A program made the position numbers and the translations under genes. From Saprospiraceae bacterium (lineage in GTDB: Bacteria; Bacteroidota; Bacteroidia; Chitinophagales; Saprospiraceae), in assembly GCA_958295895.1 (NCBI GenBank), contig CATQHI010000002.1, forward strand, positions 426,696 to 490,695: DNA of 64,000 nucleotides, written 5' to 3'. Shown here in pieces: positions 8,224 through 18,017 of the stretch. The notes under the pieces were generated by a model. That model did not search any database. It saw only the letters and a list, made by a program, of their open reading frames with translations, and had not been told where the DNA came from. Position 1 is the first letter of the stretch; the number at the start of each line of letters is the position of its first letter.

Positions 8224-11109
8224 ATGGCAAAGGACAAACAAGACCGCCGCGCCTACAACGGCAGCGGCTCGAACCCCACCGTAGCGGCCTACACCAATCG
8301 CAGCCGCCTGGAGGAGGCGAACCTGCCCTCCTACAGCAAGCTACCGCCCCAGGCACCGGACCTGGAGGAGGCGATCCTGTCGGCCATCCTCATCGAGCGG
8401 GAGGCGATGACGAAGGTGCTGGACATCATCCGGCCGGAGTCCTTCTATAAGCCCGCCCACCAGGAGATCTACCGCAGTATGCGGCGGCTGTTCGAGCGTT
8501 CGCAGCCCATCGACCTGCTGCTGGTGGTGGAGGACCTGCGTAAGAATGAGATGCTGGAGATGGTGGGGGGGGCCGGTTACCTAGCGCAGCTCACCAGCCG
8601 GGTGACGAGCTCGGCCAACATCGAGTACCACGCGCGGATCGTGACGGAGAAGTTCATCCAGCGCGAGCTCATCCGCACCAGTTCCGAGGTGATCAAGGAA
8701 GCCTATGAGGACTCCATCGACGTGCTCGATCTGCTGGACAAGGCCGGCAGTCACCTCTTCAAGATTACAGAGGACAATATGGGCAAGCAGGTGGCCGATA
8801 TGGGTAGCCTGGCCAATCAGCTCATGGAGCAACTGGAGCAGCTGCGCTCCCGCGAGGGCGGTCTGACCGGCGTAGCCACCGGCTTCACCGACCTCGACCG
8901 CCTGACCTCCGGTCTACAGAAATCGGACTTGATCATTGTGGCCGCCCGTCCGGCCATGGGCAAAACCAGCTTCGTGCTTTCGATGGCCCGCAATGCGGCG
9001 CTCGGAGCCAAGGCCGACAAGCCTACCCCGGTGGCCATCTTCAGTCTGGAGATGAGTGCCGCCCAGCTGGCCGGCCGCATTTTCAGTCAGGACGCCGAGG
9101 TCAACGGCCAGAAGATGCGCAATGGCAAGTTCACCGAGGAGGAGTGGGTGCGCCTAGTCAACGCCATGAACCACGTGGGCGAGGCCCCGATCTACATCGA
9201 CGATACGCCGGGCATCAATGTCTTCGAGCTACGCGCTAAGTGCCGCCGCCTGAAGCTGGAGAAGAAGATCGGCATGGTCATCATCGACTACCTACAGCTC
9301 ATGTCCGGCGCCGGCGAGGGCACCAAGGGAGGTAACCGGGAGCAGGAGGTATCGGCGATCAGTCGTTCGCTCAAGGGGCTGGCGAAGGAACTGGAGGTGC
9401 CGGTAATTGCGCTATCGCAGCTTTCGCGGGCGGTGGAGACGCGGGGGGGGGATAAGCGGCCGCAGCTGAGTGACTTGCGGGAGTCGGGTTGCCTCACGGG
9501 CGATTCGCTAGTTACTCTGGCGGAAGATGGTCGGCGAGTGCCTATCAGGGAGCTGGTAGCGCGTTACCCCCGGGGCGGCTTCCAGGTCTGGGCTACGGAT
9601 GATAAGTACAAGTTGGTGCCGGCCATGGTGTCAGCTGCCTTTTCTACGGGCACCAAACAGACCTACCGCCTGACAAGCCAGTCAGGACGAACGGTACGTG
9701 CCACCGGGAATCACAAGTTTTTGACGGTGCGGGGGTGGAAGCGGTTGGATGAGTTGGAGGTGGGGGAGCATATTGCAACTCCCCGAATGCTACCTGCTGG
9801 TGATACCGATCACAGTATGAGTGAATTCGAGTTGGCCTTACTCGGCCATTTGATTGGAGACGGATGCACCTTACCCAAGCATGCTATTCAGTATACCACT
9901 CGGGAGAAAGATCTTGCGGAGCGGGTTTCACAACTCGCGGTAGACTGTTTCGGGAAAGAGATTACACCACGGACAAAGCAAGAAGGCTCAAAAAAGACTG
10001 GCGCTTCGTGGTATCAGGTTTACCTAAGCTCGAATCGTAAGCATACCCACGGTGTGCGTAGTGCGATCACGGACTGGCTTACGGAATTAGGAGTATGGGG
10101 ACTTCGGTCGCACGAGAAGTTTGTACCAAGTAAGGTATTCCAACAGGCATCTTCTCAAATTGCTCTATTCTTACGCCACCTATGGGCCACGGACGGTTGC
10201 GTTCGAATGGGTGGAGGCAAACGTCCCTATCCCGCCATTTACTATGCATCCAGTAGTGAACGTTTGGCACGGGATGTACAGCACCTGCTCCTTAACCTGA
10301 GTATTACAGCTCGGATCAAATGCGTACCCCAAGGGACGAAGGGTCGGGATCAGTTTCATGTTATTGTTACCGGTAAGGATGACATTATCACTTTTGGTGA
10401 GCAGATTGGTGCAGCAGGCAACTACAAGTCGACCGCACTTGCTGAAATATTGGACTATATCTCAACACGGGCGGCAAACACCAATCGTGATGTAATCCCT
10501 AGAACTGTATGGCGCGAAGAGGTCACACTCTCTATGGAAGTGTTAGGTATCACCTCGCGTCAAATGCAGGCTACTATTGGCACGCAGTATTGTGGAACTG
10601 CACTGTATAAAAGCAACCTCAGTCGCGAACGCGCGCACACCGTAGCTAGTGCCGTTACGTCCCCCCCCCTGAATGCCTTAGCCACCAGCGACATCTACTG
10701 GGACCAAATAGCCACCATTGAGCTCGACACCGTAGAAGAAGTCTACGACCTAACCGTCCCCGGCCCCCACAACTTCGTCGCCGATGGCATCGTCGTGCAC
10801 AACTCCATCGAGCAGGACGCCGACATGGTCATGTTCCTCTACCGCCCCGAGTACTACAAGATTATGGAAGACGAGCGGGGCAATAGCCTGGCTGGCGTCG
10901 CCGAGGTGATTGTGGGGAAGAACCGGCACGGGGAGGCGCGCGATATTCGCCTGCGTTTCGATAGCGACTTTGCCCGCTTCAGTGACCTGGAGGATCTCGA
11001 CTTCGACCTGCTGCCCTCCGGGGCCATCACCGGCGGGCAGCCGCAGCAGCCCTACGGCGGCGGCACCCTGCCGAGCAAGATGAATACGGATGATGATATT
11101 CCGTTCTAG
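8224..11109 (+). CDS. dnaB: Replicative DNA helicase DnaB, intein-containing precursor
   Basis: The precursor has 961 residues; without the intein (residues 423-860) DnaB is 523 residues, normal for the family. The N-terminal domain (PQAPDLEEAILSAIL) binds primase. The RecA-type motor has Walker A in ARPAMGKTS (about residues 241-249), Walker B in MVIIDYLQLM, and the LSQLSR and DLRESG motifs. The intein splits the last of these so that DLRESG joins SIEQDADMV after splicing. The longer frame reaching back to 8068 overlaps the preceding gene and lacks family similarity, so the ATG at 8224 is chosen. The enzyme unwinds DNA ahead of the replication fork. Confidence 0.97.
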   Translation: MAKDKQDRRAYNGSGSNPTVAAYTNRSRLEEANLPSYSKLPPQAPDLEEAILSAILIEREAMTKVLDIIRPESFYKPAHQEIYRSMRRLFERSQPIDLLLVVEDLRKNEMLEMVGGAGYLAQLTSRVTSSANIEYHARIVTEKFIQRELIRTSSEVIKEAYEDSIDVLDLLDKAGSHLFKITEDNMGKQVADMGSLANQLMEQLEQLRSREGGLTGVATGFTDLDRLTSGLQKSDLIIVAARPAMGKTSFVLSMARNAALGAKADKPTPVAIFSLEMSAAQLAGRIFSQDAEVNGQKMRNGKFTEEEWVRLVNAMNHVGEAPIYIDDTPGINVFELRAKCRRLKLEKKIGMVIIDYLQLMSGAGEGTKGGNREQEVSAISRSLKGLAKELEVPVIALSQLSRAVETRGGDKRPQLSDLRESGCLTGDSLVTLAEDGRRVPIRELVARYPRGGFQVWATDDKYKLVPAMVSAAFSTGTKQTYRLTSQSGRTVRATGNHKFLTVRGWKRLDELEVGEHIATPRMLPAGDTDHSMSEFELALLGHLIGDGCTLPKHAIQYTTREKDLAERVSQLAVDCFGKEITPRTKQEGSKKTGASWYQVYLSSNRKHTHGVRSAITDWLTELGVWGLRSHEKFVPSKVFQQASSQIALFLRHLWATDGCVRMGGGKRPYPAIYYASSSERLARDVQHLLLNLSITARIKCVPQGTKGRDQFHVIVTGKDDIITFGEQIGAAGNYKSTALAEILDYISTRAANTNRDVIPRTVWREEVTLSMEVLGITSRQMQATIGTQYCGTALYKSNLSRERAHTVASAVTSPPLNALATSDIYWDQIATIELDTVEEVYDLTVPGPHNFVADGIVVHNSIEQDADMVMFLYRPEYYKIMEDERGNSLAGVAEVIVGKNRHGEARDIRLRFDSDFARFSDLEDLDFDLLPSGAITGGQPQQPYGGGTLPSKMNTDDDIPF
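9490..10803 (+). mobile_element. DnaB intein with LAGLIDADG homing endonuclease
   Basis: The 438-residue insertion starts at Cys423 (CLTGDSLVTL) and ends VVHN, followed by Ser as the first C-extein residue, as in class 1 inteins. The splicing blocks are clear: TGNHKFLT (block B, TxxH type), EEVYDLTVPGPHNFV (block F) and VVHN (block G). Between them lie two dodecapeptide endonuclease motifs, LLGHLIGDG (about 540-547) and LWATDG (about 653-658). The insertion point is the site used by the Rhodothermus marinus and Synechocystis DnaB inteins, and residues at both ends closely resemble those inteins as I remember them. The middle (about 9,880-10,640) is visibly richer in A and T than the helicase. 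All key splicing and endonuclease acidic residues appear present, so it may be active in both respects. Confidence 0.95.
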
Positions 11110-11221
11110 GTAGGCAGCAGCGGGGCCCTGGTCCGCCTGCGGCGTGCTACAGACCCCGCTGCGAAGGGCTCCCCTTCCAGGGAAGGCCCGTACTACCTTC
11201 TTGCTGCCGTACCTTCCCAGC

Positions 11222-11770
11222 ATGGAAACTTACTTCACCGAGTTCACCAGCTACCTAGCCCAACTGCCCGAGGAGGTCGCCCTGTGGCTAGGTATCCTCG
11301 GCCTAATCGTCTTCACCCTAGCCCTCTGCATCGGCTGGCTGATCGGTCGGCGGCGGGTCGTGCGGATTCGCGAAGACGTCAGGAGCATACAGCGAGAAAA
11401 GGAAAAACTCCAGGAACGCCTCCAGGCCAACGAGGAAGAACAAAAGAAACTAGCCCACGAGCTCGTCGACCTCACCACTGAAAAGGACGACCTCCTGGTA
11501 CGCCTGCAGACCACCCAGTCCCGCAACAGCGAGCTCAACCATCGCCTCACCGAGGCCCGCACCACCAACGAGCAACTACAGGCCACCAACCAGAGCTACG
11601 CCACCACCATCGAGGACCTCAACGACCAGGTCATCGGCCTCAAGACCCGCAACGAGCAGTTCCTCCACCAGGGCGATACAGCGGGCGGGGCCGCCGGTCC
11701 AACCGCTCTCGAACTAGCCGAGCGCGTCGCCCGCCTCGAACGGAAGTTGGAGGCACTGATCAGTACCTGA
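11222..11770 (+). CDS. Single-pass coiled-coil membrane protein
   Basis: From the ATG at 11222 the product has 182 residues. One transmembrane helix lies at about residues 18-41 (ALWLGILGLIVFTLALCIGWLIG). A basic stop-transfer segment and a long heptad coiled coil (about residues 50-140, rich in E, K, Q, L) follow, and a short second coil closes the protein (LAERVARLERKLEAL). I do not recognise a family; it looks like a scaffold or spacer protein anchored in the inner membrane. The frame extends upstream to 11144, but only 11222 gives a sensible N-terminus. Confidence 0.75.
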   Translation: METYFTEFTSYLAQLPEEVALWLGILGLIVFTLALCIGWLIGRRRVVRIREDVRSIQREKEKLQERLQANEEEQKKLAHELVDLTTEKDDLLVRLQTTQSRNSELNHRLTEARTTNEQLQATNQSYATTIEDLNDQVIGLKTRNEQFLHQGDTAGGAAGPTALELAERVARLERKLEALIST

Positions 11771-11783
11771 GCGCCGATCTACC

Positions 11784-14700
11784 TTACCGGACCACCGCGA
11801 TATCGCCGCGGTACAGCAGCGTTACGCCGTCGATGAACAGTACCTCTACAGTATAGACGTACACCCCGGGGTCTACTTCCCGCCCCTCTGGCGTCCGGCC
11901 ATCCCACAGGAGGGTACCGTCTAAACAACTGGATGGGATGTTCTCCCGCTCAAAAAGTAGCCCCCCCCAGCGGTTGAAGATATTCACCTTGGTGATGTCG
12001 ACTACGCCGGTGCAGGCGTAAATGCGAAAGTCATCGTTACGGCCGTCCATATTCGGACTGAAGACATTGGGAATGAAGACGTTACGGTTCGCGTCGATCT
12101 CCACGAAGATGTCGTCGATGGCCTGACAGCCGTTCTCGTCCGTCACCGTCAGGGTGTACTCGACACTCTGCGTCGGGGTGAGTAGGAAGGGATCGCGGAT
12201 ACTATCGTTGGATAGGAAGGGTACGGGGGGCTCGAAGCGCGGCGCCGTCCACCGGTAGCGGTAGTCGCGGCCACCCGGGCTGATGAGCGGATTGAGCTGC
12301 GTGAGGCTGTCGCCGAGCTCGACGAGGAGCCGGTTCGGTAGGTCGATCACGATCTCGTCCGGCTGCTGGATCTGGAAAGTCTGCTCGCTAAAGCAGCCCA
12401 CTGAGTCGAATACGGAAATCACCACACTATCGCCGAAGCCCAGCCCCACCTGATCGAAGGGCGTCAGGAAGCCGTCGTTGTTGATGGTGAAACTGTAGTC
12501 GAGCAGGTCGGTGCCCTGCCCCCCGAAGGCGGTATCGAGAGTGATCTCGGCCGGGTCGTTGAAGCAGAGCGGATCGGCAATCGTATCTACCACGAATCCG
12601 ATGGGATCGGGCTCGAAGATGGTGTAGCTCAGGCTATCCTGACAGCCCGCCCCATCGGTCACGGTCACCCCGTAGGTACCCGGGGCGAGCTCGGAGGCGG
12701 AGGACTCATTGCCCCCCGCTACGGCCGGCGACCAACTGTAGGGGCTGTCTCCGAAGGAATTATTATTGGTGCTGACGACCTGTACGGCCAGTACCCCGTC
12801 CTCGTCGCCGAAGCAGGTCACGCGGGGCGTGGTCAGGAAGGGATCGATGGCTAGGATCAGGGAGTCCGGTTGATCGATCGTGAAGGCAAAGGTATCGGCC
12901 TGGCAGCCGTTGGCGTCGGTGACGAGTAGCTGGTAAAGCCCGGCACCTACATCTTCCAGTCGATTGGTTACCTCCGGACGGTCGACGTAGCTGAAGGTGT
13001 AGCCAGGGGTGCCGCCGGTGACTAGGATTTCGGCTGCGCCATCCTCACTGCCGTTACAACTTGCATCCCTGGGGTTAATTTCTTCAAAGACAAACTCATC
13101 TGGGCTACCGATAATGGTGTCGAAGACCTGGGGGCAGACACCGTCGGTGACGGTCACTGAGATGGGGCCACGGGCTAGCCCACTTAGGCTTGTGGTTGTA
13201 CCTCCTCGGATGGTATCAGTAGCTCCTCTCGACCAGATAAAGTTAAATCCTCGACCAGTATCGCTACCGTCTGAAAGGCTGACTAGAATAGTCGCTCGAC
13301 CATCTGAACTAGTATCACTTGGACAGCTAACATCCTCCGGTGTTAGCTCACCCACAATACCTACTGGCTCTTCAAGAACAAAAGAAGTCTCAAAGGCCGG
13401 CTGACAGTTGTTAGCGTCCGTAATGGTTACATTGTAAGGGCCAGCACTAAGTCCCGTTCGCTCATTGGTCGTAATAGGCGGTCCGTCCAAGTCCTCCCAA
13501 TCATAGTTGTAGCTCCCATCTGGATTCGGAGTGCCACCGGTCGTGAGGAGAACAATACTACCATTTGAATCGCCTAAACATGTTGGTGATATGATGGTAT
13601 CAGCTACTGCCTGTACCAAACCAGGACTGGTTACAAAGCCTGGGAAGGGCCACACACAGCCGTTGTCTAAAGTAACTTCGAGTAAGTAGGCTCCCACTGA
13701 GAGAGTATCTGGCGTAGTTCTCCCTCCTATTGAGACAATCTGCCCCCGAGAACCATTTTCAAGACGATACCAGTTGAATTCGGTGATAGAAATAGAGTCG
13801 CCAGGGGGGGGATTGACGATCGCACTAAGCTGGCCATCAGTATCACCAGGGCAGGAAATAGTAGTGAACAGTGAGTTGACGACGCGAGGAGCGGGCCGAG
13901 GATTTATTTCAAACCTCACTGTATCCGTCACACAATCATTTGCATCAGTTACTATAGCTAGGTAGAAGGGACTTGCCTCGAGGCTGTCTAAGAAGTTTGT
14001 GTCTATCAAAATGGTATCGAAGGTAGCTAGACTATCGAAGGGACTTTCTATACTATCGTTGATGACTTGGAACGTGTATGGTGCAGTGCCGCCAGTAGCT
14101 ACAAGAGTGACCGTACCATCAGGGTCTTCCGGACAAATTGGAGACTCTGGTTTTGGTGCTAATGCAAGCTCCTCCGGTTGGGTAATGGTGACAGTGTCGC
14201 GAGTCTCGCACATAGCTGGGTCACTGTCCTCGAGGACTACGACATAATCCCCGGCGGGAAGGTTACTGAATACGAGCGGACTGTTATCTGTCACCGGCGA
14301 AACACCCGCTATTGGTGTTCCAGTCGTATCTTCTAAAGTTGCGGTGTAGGGTGTTCTTTCTTGACCTCCTCGTGTCGAAGCTGATACGGAGATTGTGCCG
14401 GTACTCTCGCCAAAACATAGTACCGAGGTGGAGGTGGCGTCCGCAATTAGTTCTTTTTCTACCCCAATTGAGAATGACGCGACTCCAGGACAGTTGTTGT
14501 CATCGAAAACCTCAACCGTATAGTCTCCCGGAAGCAAGTCTGATCGGTTACCTGTCTGACCCATTTGTGAAGGAGCACCATCAGAAAATTCAAAACGGTA
14601 GCCTTCAGCACCTACCACACCACCAGAAACTTGTAAGTCTACTCTTCCGTCTGGTGATCCGCTACACGTTGCCTCATCTTCATTAGATACTTCGACAAGA

Positions 14701-17075
14701 ATGGTGGCCGGTGGAGAGGGATTGATTGTAGCCGACTTGTCACAACCAGATTCGACATCAACTGCGGTGACTCTATAATCACGGTTTGGCTGAACCTCGA
14801 TAGTGTCAACGCCGGACCCAATAGTCTCGACAACACCTGATTGATTAGTCGTCCAATCTATAGTGAAGCCTTGACTAAGTGGATTAACCACCCTACGTCC
14901 TCCAAGAGTGACTACAGCAACCAAAGTTACCGTGTTATTAGCATCACAGTTTTCTCCTGGTATTGTCTCAATGCCCACAACAAAAGAGGGCCCTTCGGTA
15001 ATCGTTACCGTTGTGTCCGACCTTCCAGCAGCCTCACCAGTACCATCTTGTACTGAAATATTATAGGTTCCGGCTCGCAAATTTAGAAACTCGGCACGGC
15101 CGCCATCTGAGGCAATGTCTCTTGAATCTGTTGCCGTAGGCGTTGAACTAGTGCGAACGTAGGTCACTTCGTACGGTACCTGACCGCCGCTAGCAGTTAC
15201 AGTCAAAGAACCATCATTGTCACCAGCACAAGCTACTGGTACTGTGGCGATGTCGACACTTAGAGCTGAACCAGAGGTAGGCTCTTCTTCCTCTTCCTGG
15301 CAAACTTCAGTCACCGCTAGCTGCCCAGTAAAACCACAACTTACCTCGTCCGTCACGGATACATTATAAGTGCCTTCTGTATTAAAGGAGTAGTTGACTA
15401 CATCTCCGTGGCGGTAACTAGTTGCTCCGCCTTCCAGCGCGTCGACCGCTGCATCAGTTGCATCTGTAATACGGATAGTATAGTTGCCACCACGTGATAG
15501 CTCGCTCTTTCCACCAGTGACGGTGAAGCTACCGGAGCAGCTACCCGACGAAAGGTCAGCGTCGATTGGATTGAGATATCCTATGGTAATTTGGGACTCA
15601 AGGGCTACGTCTATGCAGTTGCCGTGTTCGTACTCGATGACCCCACCAGCATTTCTAACAGCTGAATCAATTGTAATAGGAGCAAAGGTGAGAACGACTG
15701 GCTGCGGATCATCGGGAGTTCCGTTGAACGTTTGGGTAGCGTAAGGAGCCTCGGCGTGTTCTATCCGGTAGTCATAATTGCCGGCAAAGTAGCCAGCCGG
15801 AAACAAGACATCTAGTCCTTCCTGAAATGGGAATGGTGCATCAAAGTTGCACGGATCGGCTAACAAGTCATCCCTAGTTTCACCCGCTATGGTAGGCTTA
15901 CAGCCAAACACATGGTAAGCTATTCCCGCAGATTCCAGACTACTCGGGAAAGTCTCGCTTCCCTCACTGAAATCAATAGTAAACTCATCTCCTAAACATA
16001 GAAAAACAGTGTCGTTTAGGTTATCGAAGGAGCTAAAGTCCACCGTTCCCCCTGCTGGCACATTGCCTAAACTGGAGCTTTGAATGTTCACATTGGTGAG
16101 TTGCCCGATGGTGCCGGCGTCAGCTCCACAGTTTGTGGGTTCGGTCACCGCGCAGGCAGTATGTGTCACCGTCGCCAAAGCTTCGCAGCTCACCCCATCC
16201 TCGATAAAGATCTCGTAGGTACCATCTTCAGGAACAGTGTAGTTCACCACATCACCGGCGCGAACCGTATTAGAGGGTCGATCTAGTGCGACGGTGGCGT
16301 TGGTGGCCTTGTTACGGATCGTGATGTTGTAATCCGCCGTACCACGGAACCCACTCGTGCCACCGATGACGCTGAAGCTCCCCGAGCAGCCTCCGGGGTT
16401 GGTGTTGAGGTTCTCAATGCTGATCACGTCTAGGTAGGTGACCGTTACTAATTGGTCCAGCCTCACGTTGTTGCATTCGGGCACGACCACCGTGCCGTTG
16501 ATGAGTTGCTCTTCGTATAAAAATCCATCCGGTTCTCCGTTAGGCCCTGGACCGTAGCCATCAAACGTAGCGGGGGCAATGACCAAGGTGAAAGGGTAGC
16601 CAGGAGGAGTAGGTTCGAAACCGTTTTCGATCTTGCGATCCCAATTTCCTCCGGCAAAGTCAACCGGCGGAAAAATACTTGCCCCCGTACCATCGGGGTC
16701 AAAAATACAAAGATCGCTCTCGATTACCGCCTCACTAGGGCCGTTGTTTGATGGATTTGGTACACAGGTGTATAGCTGGTAGCCAATGCCGGGATCGGTA
16801 TCTGGATTAGGATCAGTATTGACCACCGAAGTTTCATCCAGATCAATAGTAAATCGATCGCCGGCGCACAGGAAAATAGTATCGCGGTTAGGATCATATG
16901 GAAGGGAGAAACCGGCAGGTACATTATCGAAGGTATTACTAGTAACGTTGATATCAGTATATGCCAGGATGTTACCAGCGTTGTCATTGCATTCCTGAGC
17001 CCCCAGCCCCCCAAAGCCCAAAACCCCCAACAAAACCAGTACCAATCCCCGAATCAGCGTAGAGTAAGCGCGCAT
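11784..17075 (-). CDS. Giant SprB-repeat adhesin with T9SS type B (gliding-associated) C-terminus
   Basis: The precursor has 1763 residues from the ATG at 17075; the frame runs on to 17153 but residues before the chosen Met are not signal-like. A signal peptide (residues 5-26) is followed by two copies of a domain of about 280 residues (about 28-308 and 315-590) sharing NVPAG, NDT-x-FLC-x-GD-x-FTID. After these come about ten SprB-type repeats of the form C-F/x-G-D-x-DG-x-I plus GG-TPxYTF. The last 90 residues (VFIPNVFSPNMDGRNDDF ... NIFNRWGG ... WDGRTPEGREVDPGVYVY) are the gliding motility-associated C-terminal domain that directs T9SS export and attachment. SprB of Flavobacterium is the moving adhesin of gliding; this smaller relative may act similarly. 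Base composition dips between about 13,200 and 16,950. Confidence 0.93.
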   Translation of the reverse strand: MRAYSTLIRGLVLVLLGVLGFGGLGAQECNDNAGNILAYTDINVTSNTFDNVPAGFSLPYDPNRDTIFLCAGDRFTIDLDETSVVNTDPNPDTDPGIGYQLYTCVPNPSNNGPSEAVIESDLCIFDPDGTGASIFPPVDFAGGNWDRKIENGFEPTPPGYPFTLVIAPATFDGYGPGPNGEPDGFLYEEQLINGTVVVPECNNVRLDQLVTVTYLDVISIENLNTNPGGCSGSFSVIGGTSGFRGTADYNITIRNKATNATVALDRPSNTVRAGDVVNYTVPEDGTYEIFIEDGVSCEALATVTHTACAVTEPTNCGADAGTIGQLTNVNIQSSSLGNVPAGGTVDFSSFDNLNDTVFLCLGDEFTIDFSEGSETFPSSLESAGIAYHVFGCKPTIAGETRDDLLADPCNFDAPFPFQEGLDVLFPAGYFAGNYDYRIEHAEAPYATQTFNGTPDDPQPVVLTFAPITIDSAVRNAGGVIEYEHGNCIDVALESQITIGYLNPIDADLSSGSCSGSFTVTGGKSELSRGGNYTIRITDATDAAVDALEGGATSYRHGDVVNYSFNTEGTYNVSVTDEVSCGFTGQLAVTEVCQEEEEEPTSGSALSVDIATVPVACAGDNDGSLTVTASGGQVPYEVTYVRTSSTPTATDSRDIASDGGRAEFLNLRAGTYNISVQDGTGEAAGRSDTTVTITEGPSFVVGIETIPGENCDANNTVTLVAVVTLGGRRVVNPLSQGFTIDWTTNQSGVVETIGSGVDTIEVQPNRDYRVTAVDVESGCDKSATINPSPPATILVEVSNEDEATCSGSPDGRVDLQVSGGVVGAEGYRFEFSDGAPSQMGQTGNRSDLLPGDYTVEVFDDNNCPGVASFSIGVEKELIADATSTSVLCFGESTGTISVSASTRGGQERTPYTATLEDTTGTPIAGVSPVTDNSPLVFSNLPAGDYVVVLEDSDPAMCETRDTVTITQPEELALAPKPESPICPEDPDGTVTLVATGGTAPYTFQVINDSIESPFDSLATFDTILIDTNFLDSLEASPFYLAIVTDANDCVTDTVRFEINPRPAPRVVNSLFTTISCPGDTDGQLSAIVNPPPGDSISITEFNWYRLENGSRGQIVSIGGRTTPDTLSVGAYLLEVTLDNGCVWPFPGFVTSPGLVQAVADTIISPTCLGDSNGSIVLLTTGGTPNPDGSYNYDWEDLDGPPITTNERTGLSAGPYNVTITDANNCQPAFETSFVLEEPVGIVGELTPEDVSCPSDTSSDGRATILVSLSDGSDTGRGFNFIWSRGATDTIRGGTTTSLSGLARGPISVTVTDGVCPQVFDTIIGSPDEFVFEEINPRDASCNGSEDGAAEILVTGGTPGYTFSYVDRPEVTNRLEDVGAGLYQLLVTDANGCQADTFAFTIDQPDSLILAIDPFLTTPRVTCFGDEDGVLAVQVVSTNNNSFGDSPYSWSPAVAGGNESSASELAPGTYGVTVTDGAGCQDSLSYTIFEPDPIGFVVDTIADPLCFNDPAEITLDTAFGGQGTDLLDYSFTINNDGFLTPFDQVGLGFGDSVVISVFDSVGCFSEQTFQIQQPDEIVIDLPNRLLVELGDSLTQLNPLISPGGRDYRYRWTAPRFEPPVPFLSNDSIRDPFLLTPTQSVEYTLTVTDENGCQAIDDIFVEIDANRNVFIPNVFSPNMDGRNDDFRIYACTGVVDITKVNIFNRWGGLLFERENIPSSCLDGTLLWDGRTPEGREVDPGVYVYTVEVLFIDGVTLLYRGDIAVVR

Positions 17076-17106
17076 AGATGTGTCATTCGATAGCAGAAAG
17101 CGGTAG

Positions 17107-17127
17107 CCCGGCGGACGGGCCGCCGGG
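17107..17127. other. Perfect 8-bp GC hairpin between the PorT-like gene and the adhesin
   Basis: CCCGGCGG, a five-base loop, then CCGCCGGG. It sits in the 128-base gap, 32 bases before the adhesin start. There is no T run, so it may be a Rho-independent terminator of a relaxed type, an mRNA 5' structure, or a REP-like repeat. Confidence 0.4.
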
Positions 17128-17203
17128 TCACGGAAAACGAACGCTAGGTACACTTATTTCATTGCACCCGCGCACGCGCCCAGACTGTTTTGTCAGCTAC
17201 TAC

Positions 17204-17956
17204 CTAAAAGAGCACGCCGAGCATGATGATGATGCTCTGCTGGCGGCCCTTGCTGTCGTCCTCGGCGGGGTCGCGGCCCGGGCGGGTCACCTGGGTGTCG
17301 TTGTCGGCGGTAAGGTCCAGGAAGCCGGATTGGAAGCCTAGTCCCCCGACCAGGCTGGTTTGTGTACTGATGCTGTACTCTATGCCGGCACCGATGCCCC
17401 AGCTCAGGTTGAGGGCATTGACCTCGCTGCCGATCTTGAAGGTCTCGTTGTCGTCGATGTAGCTTGCCCGGTCGATGCTGCCCTTGGAACCCGTCGGAAT
17501 GCCCAGCGTAAAGGCCGGCTGCACGAAGTAGCGCAGGTAGCCGAACTCCCGGGTGCGCAGGGTGAGGCCCAGGGGGATTTCCACGAACTGTAGGTTGTAG
17601 TTGTAGGTGCTACCGCCCGTAAGCTGGCCCGGAGTGGGCTGAGTGGTGAGCACTTCGTTGAGCGGCTCGCTCCAGATGTTCACCTGCGTAAACTGGTCGT
17701 CGTAGCGCAGCGCCCCGCCGGCCCCGAAGTGGAAGTTGATGCCGGTGTGGATACTGTAGTTGTCCTGGAAGAAGTACTCGGCGACCAGGCCCAGCTTGAG
17801 GCCCAGCTTGGTGCCGTCCGACTCGATGAGGTTGTTGTCGGTCGTCAGGTAGTTGAAGGTGGGGCTGAGCTGGATGCCGAGCTGGATGGGATTGACCTGC
17901 GCCGCGGCCGTCAGGGAGCACACGAGGGCCAGGGGAAGGAGTAGATAGGGTTTCAT
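17204..17956 (-). CDS. PorT-like outer-membrane beta-barrel protein
   Basis: The 250-residue protein has a signal peptide (MKPYLLLPLALVCSLTAAAQ) and alternating hydrophobic strands typical of the PorT/OMP_b-brl_2 family: GIQLSPTFNYLTTD, KLGLKLGLVAEYFFQDNYSIHTGINFHF, YLQFVEIPLGLTLRT-type segments, GWGIGAGIEYSI-like and a C-terminal SIIIMLGVLF ending in Phe. PorT itself is needed for T9SS, but most family members have no known role. It precedes the adhesin in the same direction, which would fit a surface-export connection (inference). A GC hairpin separates the two genes. Confidence 0.8.
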   Translation of the reverse strand: MKPYLLLPLALVCSLTAAAQVNPIQLGIQLSPTFNYLTTDNNLIESDGTKLGLKLGLVAEYFFQDNYSIHTGINFHFGAGGALRYDDQFTQVNIWSEPLNEVLTTQPTPGQLTGGSTYNYNLQFVEIPLGLTLRTREFGYLRYFVQPAFTLGIPTGSKGSIDRASYIDDNETFKIGSEVNALNLSWGIGAGIEYSISTQTSLVGGLGFQSGFLDLTADNDTQVTRPGRDPAEDDSKGRQQSIIIMLGVLF

Positions 17957-18017
17957 AGGGTACTATTTAGGTTGGTCAGTCGTTACCAAACGAGCCGTTC
18001 CGGCCGGTGTTTAGCCC

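Noticed and set aside
9484..10806. The foreign stretch in dnaB as a broken helicase gene
   Set aside because: The frame stays open throughout and the ends are exact intein splice junctions (Gly/Cys and Asn/Ser), so it is an intein and not a disruption.
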